The position numbers were made by a program, and so were the translations under genes. Positions 1-8,431 of a DNA stretch of 64,000 bases are shown here, one piece after another (the stretch's first letter is position 1; the number at the start of each line of letters is the position of its first letter). The stretch comes from Actinomadura rupiterrae (GTDB lineage Bacteria > Actinomycetota > Actinomycetes > Streptosporangiales > Streptosporangiaceae). The notes below the pieces were generated by a model that worked only from the letters and a program-made list of their open reading frames with translations, was not told the origin of the DNA and ran no database searches. The stretch spans positions 558,001 through 622,000 of the forward strand of contig NZ_JAMZEA010000002.1 of assembly GCF_024172125.1 (NCBI RefSeq), written 5' to 3'.

Positions 1-95
1 CTGTGCATTCTAGAAGCACCGCGTTCTAGGCGCCGCCTTCCCGCCGCGCTCCAGACGCGCTGCTTTCCAGCGATCCGCTGCCGGAGGCGAGGACC

Positions 96-476
96 GTGAA
101 GTACCTCATCCTGATCAACAGCAACCCCGAGTCCCGGCGGATCTGGGAGAAGATGCCCGCCGACCGGCGGGCCGAGGGCCTGCGCGCCTACGACGCGCTC
201 ACCAAGGACCTCGACACGTCCGGCGAGCTGATCGTCACGCACGCGCTCGCCGACCCGTCGCTGACCGTCCGGGTGCCGGGCGAGCCGGACCTGTCCCTCG
301 CGGGCACCGGCGACGGCCCGTACGCCGAGGCGAAGGAGGTCCTCGCCGGGTTCTACCTGGTCGAGTGCGACGACATCGAGCAGGCCGTCGAGCACGCCAA
401 GCGCATCCCCGAGGCCGCGTACGGCCTGGTGGAGGTCCGTCCGGTGATGGACTCCTACCCCTACCCGGAAGACTGA
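96..476 (+). CDS. YCII-related domain protein
   Basis: This 126-residue protein looks like the YCII/DGPF family of small ferredoxin-like-fold proteins. The conserved DGPYAEAKE segment (near residue 75) is followed by GFYLVE, as in that family. The GTG start is preceded by GGAGGCGAGG at good spacing. Members are often found beside ECF sigma factors, but none is next to it here, and no catalytic role can be read from the sequence. It converges on the epoxide hydrolase gene, with a perfect hairpin between them. Family assignment is fairly secure; function is unknown. Confidence 0.85.
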   Translation: MKYLILINSNPESRRIWEKMPADRRAEGLRAYDALTKDLDTSGELIVTHALADPSLTVRVPGEPDLSLAGTGDGPYAEAKEVLAGFYLVECDDIEQAVEHAKRIPEAAYGLVEVRPVMDSYPYPED

Positions 477-511
477 CCTTCCCCCGCTGACCTTCCTCCA
501 CGGACATGAAT

Positions 512-543
512 GAGCCGCCCGGCTCCCCCAAGCCGGGCGGCTC
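512..543. terminator. Bidirectional hairpin terminator
   Basis: Two perfect 13-bp arms (gagccgcccggct / agccgggcggctc) enclose a 6-nt loop. It lies between two convergent genes, so it can serve both strands. There is no long T-tract, as is common in actinomycetes. Confidence 0.8.
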
Positions 544-600
544 GTCCAACGGCCGGCGGCCTCCGAACGCCAGCCGCGTCCCTGCGTCCCCGCGTCCGCG

Positions 601-1761
601 TCAGTCGCGGACGAGGCGGGTGAACGTGCGGAGGTCGGAGACGAGCGCCTCCGGCTGCTCCAGAGCGGCGAAGTGCCCGCCCTTGTCGTACTCCTGCCAG
701 TGCGCCAGCGTCGGCAGCACCCGGTCGGCCCAGGCCCGGATCGGGCGCGTCGCGTCCGCCGGGAACACGGCCGCGCCGACCGGCGCGCGCATCGGCCACG
801 GCCCGCCCCACGTCTTCACGAACTGCTCGGTGAGGTGCGTGGTCTCGTAGTAGATCTGCGCGCTCGGCCCGGCCGTCCCGGTGAGCCAGTAGAGCATCAC
901 GTTGGTGAGCATCCGGTCGCGGTCGATGGCCTCCTCGGGCGCGGCGTCGCAGTCGCCCCACTCGCGGAACTTCTCCATGATCCAGGCGAGCTGCCCCACC
1001 GGCGAGTCGGTCAGCCCGTAGGCGAGCGTGTGCGGGCGCGTGGCCTGGATCTTCTGCCAGCCGAAGCCGTCCTCGGCGAAGTACGCGTCGTGTGCGAGCT
1101 TCGCCTGGTCGGCCTCGCTCAGCCCCGCCATCTCGGACGGGTCGCCGGACGGCATCGTCACGACCATGTTCACGTGCACGCCCGCGACGTGCTCGGGGTC
1201 CTCCTGGCCGAGCATCAGCGAGATGACCATGCCCCAGTCGCCGCCCTGCGCGACGTACCGCTCGTAGCCGAGGCGGCTCATCAGCTCGGCCCACGCGCGC
1301 GCGATCCGGCGGCAGTCCCAGCCCGCCTCGCGGGTCGGCCCGGAGAACGCGAAGCCGGGGATGTGCGGGATCACGACGTGGAACGCGTCCGCCGGGTCGC
1401 CGCCGTGCGCGCGCGGGTCGGTCAGCGGGCCGATCACGTCCAGGAACTCCACGACCGACCCGGGCCAGCCGTGCGTGAGGATGACCGGCGTCGCGTCCGG
1501 CTCCGGCGACCGGACGTGCAGGAAGTGCACGTTCGCGCCGTCGATCTCGGTGGTGAACTGCGGGTACCGGTTCAGCTCGGCCTCGGCGGCGCGCCAGTCG
1601 TAGCTGCCCGTCCAGTACTCCACCAGCTCGCGCAGGTACTTCTGCGGGATGCCGCGCTCCCAGCCCACGCCGGGCAGCTCGGCCGGCCAGCGGGTCGCGG
1701 CGATCCGCCGGCGCAGATCGGCGAGTTGCTCCTCGGGAATGTCGATGCGGAACGGCTGCAT
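601..1761 (-). CDS. EHN-type epoxide hydrolase (SgcF/NcsF-like)
   Basis: A 386-residue alpha/beta hydrolase with the N-terminal epoxide-hydrolase (EHN) region (residues 1-95). It has the oxyanion motif HGWPGS (97-102), the nucleophile in GGDWG (Asp175) and a C-terminal GGHFAALE that supplies the catalytic His (about 363). It should open an epoxide to a vicinal diol in the cytoplasm; no signal peptide is seen. The length and EHN layout match the epoxide hydrolases of enediyne pathways (SgcF, NcsF) and of some angucycline pathways. A divergent promoter region of about 230 bp separates it from the acyltransferase gene. The substrate is unknown. Confidence 0.9.
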   Translation of the reverse strand: MQPFRIDIPEEQLADLRRRIAATRWPAELPGVGWERGIPQKYLRELVEYWTGSYDWRAAEAELNRYPQFTTEIDGANVHFLHVRSPEPDATPVILTHGWPGSVVEFLDVIGPLTDPRAHGGDPADAFHVVIPHIPGFAFSGPTREAGWDCRRIARAWAELMSRLGYERYVAQGGDWGMVISLMLGQEDPEHVAGVHVNMVVTMPSGDPSEMAGLSEADQAKLAHDAYFAEDGFGWQKIQATRPHTLAYGLTDSPVGQLAWIMEKFREWGDCDAAPEEAIDRDRMLTNVMLYWLTGTAGPSAQIYYETTHLTEQFVKTWGGPWPMRAPVGAAVFPADATRPIRAWADRVLPTLAHWQEYDKGGHFAALEQPEALVSDLRTFTRLVRD

Positions 1762-1993
1762 TCGCTGTCCTTCGCTTTCGGTTGCTCCGGCCGTGTCGCT
1801 CCGGATGGCCAGCGTCGTGCCGTCACTGAATCATTTTCCCGGCGCCGCTTCTTCTTCTCCCGTGCGGTCTTCGAAATCGGCTCTGACCTGCGCCGACGGC
1901 GCCGCGCAAGGACGGAGATGCCGCGCCCGGCGCGGCGGGTGATCCTCGAAGCGGCTCATTGTGGATTCGCATCGCTCGAAAGGAGGGAAGCGG

Positions 1994-3922
1994 ATGGGCG
2001 TACCCACCGTGCCCGCTTCCGGGAAACGGCATTCACCCTCGATATTCGGGGTCCGGGCGTTCGCCGCGCTCTCGCTGCTGACCGTGCACGTCGCGGTGTT
2101 CGCCGGCCTGTTCGGCACCACCGACTTCGGCGAGCACGAACCGGCCGGGAACCCGGTCGCGGTGTTCCTCGTCAGCGGCCTGCCGGTGACGATCGGGGTG
2201 CTGTTCGTCCCGCCCGCGATCTTCTTCTACCTGCCGATCGCCCGCTCGGTCATCGCGGGCGGAAAGATGCCGCCGCTGCGGAACACGCTGATCAGGCGGG
2301 GCCTGCGGCTGCTGCCCGCCTACTACCTGATGTACCTGACGGTGCTGTTCACGCTGAACCGGGGGGAGCTGAACAACTTCTGGGCCGTGCTGCGCCCGAT
2401 CCTGCTCCTCCAGGTCTACCTGCCGCACCCGTTCGCGCCGAGCTCGATGAACGGGATGGAGATCATGTGGACCGTCCCGGACATGATCCAGTGGTACATC
2501 TTCCTCAGCCTCATCGCCTGGGGGACGCACAGGTACGCCGCGCGCGGCGCGACCCCGGCGGCCCGCGCCAAGCGGCTGATGCTGCCCGCGCCGATCCTGT
2601 TCGTCGTCGGCTTCGGCTGGCTGATCGGCGTCAAGGCGCTCGGCGGGGACGACCGGACGGTCTTCTGGTGGCCGTTCGGCATCGCGCCCGCGATGGGCGT
2701 CGGCATCGCGATCGCGTGCATGATCGCGCTCACCCGGATCTCCCCGGCGGACACGCCGAAGCTGATGAAGCTGGCCGCCGCGAAGCCCTGGATCTTCTGG
2801 GGCCTCGCCGGGGTGGTCTTCCTCGTCAACTGCTTCCGGCCGTTCAGCGTGATCGGGACGGGTTTCACACCCGGCCTGCACCTGCTGGTCACCAGCGTCC
2901 AGCTGTTCATGTTCGGCTCGCTGGTGGCGCTGCCGCTGATCGCGCCCGGCGCGCGCCGGCTGAAGCCCGTGGACGCCGTGCTCGGCAACGCCCCGACGGT
3001 GTTCCTCGGCAAGATCTCCTACGGGATCTACCTCTGGCACTTCGCCGCCATGCACTTCTACCTGCAACCCCAGACGATCCTGGACGGCAAGCCGAAGAGC
3101 ATCGACGTGTTCTACGGCAGCAACGGCTTCGCCGAGCTGGAGACGGTCACGATCATCGGGACGGTCATCCTCGCGACGATCGGCTACTACCTGGTGGAAC
3201 GTCCGGTCGGAGCCTGGGCCGACCGGCGCTTCCCCGATCCGCGCCCGCAGCCGGCGGGGTCGGCGCCGTCCGGGAAGAAGGCCGCCGCGCTGGCGGGCCG
3301 TCCCGCACCGGAACCGGCGCGCGCCGACGCGGCGGCCGTCGCCACGGCCGAGTCGCGCCGCGACGCGATCCGCTCCAACCTGAACGACCTGGAGAACAGC
3401 TTCGGCTGGCGGCTGCTCGCCGACACCGAGCTGTCCGGACGCAGCCGGACGCGCTGGCAGGCCGCGGCCACCGACCTCACGAGCCTGTGGCAGCTCTTCA
3501 ACGCCTACTCCGTCGTCGTCCAGGACGCGGCGCTCGCGCTGAGCCGCAACGGGCAGTCGCCGAACGGCCGCTCCGCCGCGGACCTGCTCGACGCGCCCTC
3601 GGTCGTCCTCACCGATCCGGTGCCGCCGCTCGCCGAGCGCGACATCACCGATGACGGGCGCGTCGACCTCACGCCGGCCGCGGCGGTCGAGCGGATGAAC
3701 CGCGTGTTCCGCCGCATCGCCGTCCTGGTGACCGACGTCGAGACCGTCTGGAACGAGGCCACGGCCCGGATCACCGATCTGCGCGACAACCTGGCGCAGG
3801 CGGGCGAGAGCGATGCCGCCCTGCAGCGCCTGATGGAGGTCCTGCGCTCCGACCCGCTCTCGCTCTGGCGGGACGGCGCCCTGGACACCACCGAGTTCGA
3901 CCGCCTGCTGGCTGCAAGCTAG
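1994..3922 (+). CDS. Acyltransferase-3 family membrane protein with soluble C-terminal tail
   Basis: The first 420 residues or so form a multi-pass acyltransferase-3 (OafA/MdmB type) domain, which transfers acyl groups to sugars or hydroxyls at the membrane. Strong hydrophobic segments and the conserved GKISYGIYLWH motif support this. ATG at 1994 was chosen over an in-frame ATG 33 bp upstream because AAAGGAGGG precedes it closely. About 200 extra residues follow the last membrane segment: an Ala/Pro-rich linker, then a charged, mostly helical region I do not recognise. The tail is uncommon for the family and may be an added domain. Its placement beside tailoring-type enzymes suggests acylation of a metabolite or cell-surface glycan; that is inference. 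Confidence 0.85.
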   Translation: MGVPTVPASGKRHSPSIFGVRAFAALSLLTVHVAVFAGLFGTTDFGEHEPAGNPVAVFLVSGLPVTIGVLFVPPAIFFYLPIARSVIAGGKMPPLRNTLIRRGLRLLPAYYLMYLTVLFTLNRGELNNFWAVLRPILLLQVYLPHPFAPSSMNGMEIMWTVPDMIQWYIFLSLIAWGTHRYAARGATPAARAKRLMLPAPILFVVGFGWLIGVKALGGDDRTVFWWPFGIAPAMGVGIAIACMIALTRISPADTPKLMKLAAAKPWIFWGLAGVVFLVNCFRPFSVIGTGFTPGLHLLVTSVQLFMFGSLVALPLIAPGARRLKPVDAVLGNAPTVFLGKISYGIYLWHFAAMHFYLQPQTILDGKPKSIDVFYGSNGFAELETVTIIGTVILATIGYYLVERPVGAWADRRFPDPRPQPAGSAPSGKKAAALAGRPAPEPARADAAAVATAESRRDAIRSNLNDLENSFGWRLLADTELSGRSRTRWQAAATDLTSLWQLFNAYSVVVQDAALALSRNGQSPNGRSAADLLDAPSVVLTDPVPPLAERDITDDGRVDLTPAAAVERMNRVFRRIAVLVTDVETVWNEATARITDLRDNLAQAGESDAALQRLMEVLRSDPLSLWRDGALDTTEFDRLLAAS

Positions 3923-3930
3923 ACGCATGA

Positions 3931-3967
3931 AGAACGGGCGGGACGGTCAGACCGTCCCGCCCGTTCT
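3931..3967. terminator. Strong bidirectional hairpin terminator
   Basis: Seventeen-bp perfect arms (agaacgggcgggacggt and its complement) flank a 3-nt loop. It sits only 9 bp past one gene and 9 bp from the stop of the convergent gene, so it insulates both. Confidence 0.9.
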
Positions 3968-3976
3968 GTGCGTGCG

Positions 3977-5326
3977 CTACGAGGCGGCCTGCGCCTCGGC
4001 CTGGGCGGCGGCCTGGGAGCCGCGCAGCACCTTGGCCATCACCTTCGGCTTCATCAGCGCGGTCGGCGGGTCGATCAGGCCCGCGACCCGCATGAACGCG
4101 TCGGTGAGCGAGGCGTCCCGCGTCGCCGCCGCCTGGAGCTTGGCCATGTAGGCGTTCCCCATCCGGACCTTCAGCGGGCGCTCGCCCTGGACGCCCGGGA
4201 AGTCCAGGTCGCCGCTGGTCGAGATGTCCCACGGCTGGTTCACCACGCGCCCGACGGCCCGCAGGAACGTCCGCGCGTCCGGGACGGGCTCGCGCCGCAG
4301 CTGCCGGCTCAGCGCCATCGCCTCCATCGCCGCGACGGTCATGCCCTGCCCGTACACCGGGTTGAACGAGCAGATCGCGTCGCCGATGACCAGCAGCCGG
4401 TCCGGGAACCGGGTCAGCCGCTCGTACCGGCGCCGGACGCTCGCCGGGAACTGGAACGACACCGGGTCGGTGAGCGGCTCGGCGTCCTTGATGCCCTCGT
4501 AGACGTCCGGCACGGGCAGCGTCCGGGCGTACTCCAGGAAGCCCTCCTCGTCGGTCGGCGGGTGGTCGCCGAGGATGCCGGTCAGCGAGACGATGCACTC
4601 CTTCTCGCCGACCTGCCCGAAGAACGCGCCGCGTGGGTAGGCGGGCGAGGCGACCGGGTTGATCGACTGCACGCCGTCGAACATCTCGGGCCGGGACCGG
4701 TACAGCCGCGTGGTGTAGGTCAGGCCGATCTTCATCCGGTCCTCGGCCGGGCGGTCGTAGCCCAGCTCCTCCAGCCAGACGGGCAGCCGCGAGCCGCGTC
4801 CGGTGGCGTCCACGACGAGGTCGGCGGGCAGCTCGTACGGCTCCGCGCCGTCCGCCCGCTCCTGGAGCCGGACGCCGGTGATGCGCTCGTTGCCCGGGGA
4901 CGCGAGCAGGCCGAGCAGCTCGGTGCGCTCCCGGTAGTCGACGTTGGGCAGCTTGGCGACCTGGGTGCGCAGGTAGTCCTCCAGGACAGGCCGCTGCGCC
5001 GTGATCGACAGCAGGCCCGTCCGCGCGGGCTGGATCAGCTTGGCGTTGAAGTACCAGCGCATCTCGCCCAGGTCGCCGACCGGGATGCCCATCGTGCGCA
5101 GGTCGTCCATCATCGCGGGGAACAGCCGGTCGAGGATGATCTGCCCGCGCGCGTGCAGGCCGTGCGCGTGCGCGGTGTGCGGCGCGCCCCGGCGCGGCCC
5201 GGCCACGCCGAGCACCTCGTCGCGGTCCACGACGACGACCTGGTCATAGTGCTCGGACAGGACGCGGGCGGCGAGCGTCCCGGCGACGCTGCCGCCGAGC
5301 ACGACCGCTAGCTGTGTGCTGGTCAC
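3977..5326 (-). CDS. FAD-dependent monooxygenase (paralogue 1)
   Basis: A 449-residue flavoprotein of the PHBH/halogenase fold. The N-terminal dinucleotide motif VVLGGSVAGTLAARVL (about 8-23) binds the FAD ADP moiety, and GDAICSFNPVYGQGM (about residue 320) is the second FAD motif. DATGRGSR lies between them. The tryptophan-halogenase signature WxWxIP is absent, so hydroxylation or epoxidation is more likely than halogenation. The GTG start follows GGAGGACTCC. It lies 43 bp downstream of a clear paralogue and is probably cotranscribed with it. The substrate cannot be read from the sequence. Confidence 0.85.
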   Translation of the reverse strand: MTSTQLAVVLGGSVAGTLAARVLSEHYDQVVVVDRDEVLGVAGPRRGAPHTAHAHGLHARGQIILDRLFPAMMDDLRTMGIPVGDLGEMRWYFNAKLIQPARTGLLSITAQRPVLEDYLRTQVAKLPNVDYRERTELLGLLASPGNERITGVRLQERADGAEPYELPADLVVDATGRGSRLPVWLEELGYDRPAEDRMKIGLTYTTRLYRSRPEMFDGVQSINPVASPAYPRGAFFGQVGEKECIVSLTGILGDHPPTDEEGFLEYARTLPVPDVYEGIKDAEPLTDPVSFQFPASVRRRYERLTRFPDRLLVIGDAICSFNPVYGQGMTVAAMEAMALSRQLRREPVPDARTFLRAVGRVVNQPWDISTSGDLDFPGVQGERPLKVRMGNAYMAKLQAAATRDASLTDAFMRVAGLIDPPTALMKPKVMAKVLRGSQAAAQAEAQAAS

Positions 5327-5369
5327 GGAGTCCTCCTGGAGGGTCGGCCTGGGATGGGGTGTCGGACGG

Positions 5370-6788
5370 TCATGCCGCGGTGTCCGTGCCGGTGCCGCCG
5401 CTGCCGGTGCCAGCGGCGGCGGCGGGCTTGCGGTCGGTGGCGGACGGCTCGCCGCCGCGCATCCCGAAGGCGTCGGCGAGGACGCCGAGCACCAGCTCGG
5501 GCCGCATCAGCGCCTGCGGCGGATCGACGAGCCCGGCGACGCGGAAGAACGCGGCGCTGAACCGGCCGTCCCGGGTCGCGGCGGCGTGCAGGCGCTTCAT
5601 GTAGGCGTTGCCCATCCGGACCTGGAGGTTCCGGGGGCCCTCCACACCGGGGAACGCCAGGTCGCCGCCGGCCGAGATCTCCCACGGGTTGGCGATGATC
5701 GGCGCGATCTCCTGGAAGAACTCCAGCGGACGGGCCGGGCCCTTGGCGAGGTGGCCCGCGAGCGCCGCCGCCTCCATCGCCGCGACCGTCATGCCCTGCC
5801 CGTACACCGGGTTGAACGAGCAGACCGCGTCGCCGATGACCAGCAGCCCCTCGGGGAAGCGCGGCAGCCGGTCGAACCGGCGGCGCACGCTGCTCGGCAC
5901 GTGGAAGCTCGTCGCCTCGCCCACCGGCTCGGCGATCTTGACGGCCTCGTACACCTCCGGCGCGTCCAGCGACCGGGCGAACTCCAGGAAGCCCTCGTCG
6001 TCGCGCGGCGGCTTGTCGCCGAGGATGCCGGTCAGCGACAGCAGCGCGATGCCGCCGGGGAACTTGCCGAAGAACGCGCCGCGCGGGTTGGCCGGCGACG
6101 CGACGGGGTTGATGGCGAGGTCGTCGCCGAACGGGTCGCTGTTCAGCTTGAAGAACCGGGACGTGTAGGTGAGGTCGATCCTGATGTGCTCCTCGGCCGG
6201 GCGCGGGTAGCCGAGGTTCTGCACCCAGCCGGGCGCGCGGCTGCCGCGTCCGGTCGCGTCCACGACCAGGTCGGCGTCGAGCGTCTCGTCCGGGCCGGGC
6301 TCGCCGTCCGGGCCGAACCGGACGCCGGTGACGCGCGTCCCGCCCGGGCCGGACACCAGCCCGCGCACCGCGACGCGCTCGCGGAAAGCGACGTTCGGCA
6401 GTGCGGCGACGCGTCCGCGGACGTGCGCCTCCAGCGCGGGACGCGTCGCCGAGATGCTCAGCAGCCCGGACGGGTGCTGGGCGAGCGGCACGCCGTTGAA
6501 GTACCAGCGCAGGTCGCCGGACAGGTCGCCGATCAGCACGTCCGGCGAGGCGTCCAGGTCGGCGGTGAGGCCGGGGAAGAGGTCTTCGAGCACGCCCTGG
6601 CCGCGGGCCAGCAGCGCGTGCGCGTGCCGCGCCTGCGGCACCCCGCGCCGCGGCTCGGTCACCCCGACCAGCGCGTCGCGGTCCAGGACCAGTACCTCCC
6701 GGTACCGGTCCGCGAGCACGCGCGCGGTCAGCAGGCCCGCCATTCCGCCGCCGAGAACGACGGCGCGGTCCCCGAGGTGTTCGGACAC
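5370..6788 (-). CDS. FAD-dependent monooxygenase (paralogue 2)
   Basis: A 472-residue paralogue of the next gene in the operon. Both share HxHxLxARGQ near residue 55, DATGRGSR, the second FAD motif (GDAVCSFNPVYGQGM here) and a conserved VRMGNAYMKRL near the C-terminus. The GTG start was chosen because it directly precedes the FAD motif VVLGGGMAGLLTARVL and has GGGAGACC upstream; longer frames add about 148 residues of low-complexity shadow sequence. It is first gene of a two-gene leftward operon. Tandem duplication followed by divergence suggests two oxidations of related intermediates; this is inference. Confidence 0.85.
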   Translation of the reverse strand: MSEHLGDRAVVLGGGMAGLLTARVLADRYREVLVLDRDALVGVTEPRRGVPQARHAHALLARGQGVLEDLFPGLTADLDASPDVLIGDLSGDLRWYFNGVPLAQHPSGLLSISATRPALEAHVRGRVAALPNVAFRERVAVRGLVSGPGGTRVTGVRFGPDGEPGPDETLDADLVVDATGRGSRAPGWVQNLGYPRPAEEHIRIDLTYTSRFFKLNSDPFGDDLAINPVASPANPRGAFFGKFPGGIALLSLTGILGDKPPRDDEGFLEFARSLDAPEVYEAVKIAEPVGEATSFHVPSSVRRRFDRLPRFPEGLLVIGDAVCSFNPVYGQGMTVAAMEAAALAGHLAKGPARPLEFFQEIAPIIANPWEISAGGDLAFPGVEGPRNLQVRMGNAYMKRLHAAATRDGRFSAAFFRVAGLVDPPQALMRPELVLGVLADAFGMRGGEPSATDRKPAAAAGTGSGGTGTDTAA

Positions 6789-7023
6789 CGGAGGTCTCCC
6801 ATCTTCAGGTGAAATGGATTCCAGTGCGACAGGAACCGCTTTTCCGCGGTATGGCGCATGGCCTCTCAAGCGAACCATCCGGCCGCTTTCGCGGCTTCTC
6901 TCGCAGTGCTTTTCTCCGGTCCCGTTGACCGCAATCGCGGAGATGCCGGGACGGCCGCGTCCCGGCGACGATCGGGAGGGCGTGAAACCGACGCGACCCC
7001 GACGAGCGAGAGGCGTGAACGAC

Positions 7024-7224
7024 GTGCCGAAGATCATCACCAATGACGACGGGACCCGCTCCCTCACCCTGGACACCGGCGAGCTGACGCTCGTCACCGG
7101 CTTCCTCGGCGAGCAGGCGCCGCGGCTGCGCAAGGCGCTGGACATGGTCGAGGGCCACCAGATCCGGGTGACGCTGGACCTGGTCCGCGCCCGCAACCGC
7201 ATCGGCGGCGGCGAGGCCGAGTAA
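7024..7224 (+). CDS. Small conserved-type protein, function unknown
   Basis: A 66-residue protein starting PKIITNDDG. It contains a TLDTGELTLVTGFL segment and a charged C-terminal helix, with no recognised domain, membrane segment or Cys. GTG at 7024 is preferred because GAGAGG lies 10 nt upstream; GTG at 7015 is in frame but too close to that site. It is divergent from the FAD monooxygenase operon (235 bp between them) and ends at a strong hairpin. Coding bias matches its neighbours, so I treat it as real. Confidence 0.6.
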   Translation: MPKIITNDDGTRSLTLDTGELTLVTGFLGEQAPRLRKALDMVEGHQIRVTLDLVRARNRIGGGEAE

Positions 7225-7238
7225 GACCGCAAGCGAAG

Positions 7239-7269
7239 GCGCCGGCGAGGTCGAGGACCTCGCCGGCGC
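7239..7269. terminator. Bidirectional hairpin terminator
   Basis: Perfect 14-bp arms (gcgccggcgaggtc and its complement) with a 3-nt loop lie between convergent genes. The + strand copy is followed by TTCTATCTAT. Confidence 0.85.
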
Positions 7270-7318
7270 TTCTATCTATCGGCTCGCGACCGGACGGCCG
7301 CGCTGTCGCCGCCTCGCT

Positions 7319-7732
7319 CTATTGGAAGGAGATCGGGGTGCGGGCGCCGGGGTCGAGGTTGAGGTCGCCGATGCCGATCTCGCACTGCTGCACCTTGCAG
7401 TCCACCGGGCCCCACGTCGTCCCGTCGAACTTCACGCCCTGGAAGGACGCGCGGACGGTGAGCGGCGTGGCGAAGTTCCCGTTCGCGTCCGCCGTCCCCT
7501 GCACGATGTCGGGGAAGCTGCAGGCGAACGTGTTGGGCTCGACCTCGGCGCACTCGCCGACGCGGTAAGTGGTGCCGGGCGTCAGGCCGGTGGCGGAGGT
7601 CTGCACGACCTGCCCGTCCGACAGGCCCGACGACGGCGTCACCGTCAGCGCGACGGCGGCGGAGGCGGGGGAGGAGAGCGCCGCGCCCACCGCGAGGGTG
7701 AGCACGGACGCCCCGACCAGCTTCGTGAACAT
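7319..7732 (-). CDS. Secreted neocarzinostatin-family apoprotein
   Basis: A 137-residue precursor. Residues 1-25 are a signal peptide ending ASA, leaving a mature chain of about 112 residues, the size of the neocarzinostatin, auromomycin and C-1027 apoproteins. Family hallmarks are present: TPSSGLSDG, GLTPGTTYRVGECA, ADANGNF, LTVRASFQGVKFDGT and WGPVDC. Four Cys at precursor 61, 71, 112 and 117 give the family spacing of 10 and 5 for the two disulfides. Known members carry and protect a labile enediyne chromophore outside the cell; others have no known ligand. The gene sits upstream of nothing obvious on its strand except its own hairpin, and 52 bp downstream of a SgcJ-like gene. Family membership is firm; enediyne binding is inference. 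Confidence 0.93.
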   Translation of the reverse strand: MFTKLVGASVLTLAVGAALSSPASAAVALTVTPSSGLSDGQVVQTSATGLTPGTTYRVGECAEVEPNTFACSFPDIVQGTADANGNFATPLTVRASFQGVKFDGTTWGPVDCKVQQCEIGIGDLNLDPGARTPISFQ

Positions 7733-7784
7733 GGGGTTCCTTTCGGGAGCCTCCGCGCCGGCCCCATGCCGGCGCGGGCCTTTC

Positions 7785-8243
7785 TCAGCGGGGGTCGCGC
7801 GGGCAGTTCTGGTAGCCCGCGAGCCGCCACTCGCCGTCCTGCCGGACGGCCAGCCAGGTGGCGCGGATGGCCGCCTCGTCGGCCAGCTCGGTCCGGCCGG
7901 CGGCGATGACGCCGCCCTCGGTGATGAGCACGCACACGTCCGGCGCGAGGAACCGCATGCTCAGCGGCTTGCCGGTGACGCGGGTGCCCTTGAACGGGCC
8001 GGCGAACGCGGCCCGCATGAAGCCGGCGATCGCCTCCCGCCCGGCCTGGTGGACGCCGGGCAGGGTGAGGGTGCCGTCCTCGGTGAACAGGGCGCCGAAC
8101 CCGTCGGCGTCGTGCTCGGCCCAGGCCTCGATCATGCGCTGCGGCAGGCCGGCGACCGCCGCCTGGTCGGCGGCGCTCGGCCCGGAGCCGGTGGCCTTGC
8201 CTGCTGCCTTGCCTGTCGCCTTGGACGACGTGCTCGCTGCCAT
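7785..8243 (-). CDS. SgcJ/EcaC-family SnoaL-like protein
   Basis: A 152-residue NTF2-fold protein. After a Lys/Ala/Gly/Ser-rich N-terminus (1-25) it has the family pattern: WAEHDADGFGALFTEDG, LPG, FAGPFKGTRVTG, RFLAPDV, TEGG and RATWLAVRQDGEWRLAGYQN. The family is named after SgcJ of the C-1027 enediyne cluster but also occurs in other clusters. The ATG is preceded by GGGAGAGGGAAG. It probably forms an operon with the apoprotein gene downstream. Its reaction is unknown. A divergent promoter region of 188 bp separates it from the flavin hydroxylase gene. Confidence 0.88.
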   Translation of the reverse strand: MAASTSSKATGKAAGKATGSGPSAADQAAVAGLPQRMIEAWAEHDADGFGALFTEDGTLTLPGVHQAGREAIAGFMRAAFAGPFKGTRVTGKPLSMRFLAPDVCVLITEGGVIAAGRTELADEAAIRATWLAVRQDGEWRLAGYQNCPRDPR

Positions 8244-8431
8244 TTCTCTTCCCTCTCCCGTGCCATTCCTTTTGCGCTCTGGCACTTTCCGACCCTTCCA
8301 TCCGCGCCCCCGGACGGACATCTCCCGGATTGCTCGGAGCCGTCCGGAAACGCAATCCATCGGATGCGCCGCGCGGTGGTGCCGGACGACCATTGCGGAG
8401 ATCGCAGTCCATTTCGTCGAAGGAGGACAGG

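Noticed and set aside
673..3654. A very long open frame (over 900 codons) antisense to the epoxide hydrolase and across the acyltransferase
   Set aside because: It is Arg/Ala/Pro-rich shadow sequence created by high third-position GC. The genes on the other frames have motifs, ribosome-binding sites and terminators.
3977..6788. FAD-dependent halogenase
   Set aside because: The halogenase signature WxWxIP is missing in both proteins, so monooxygenase is the better call.
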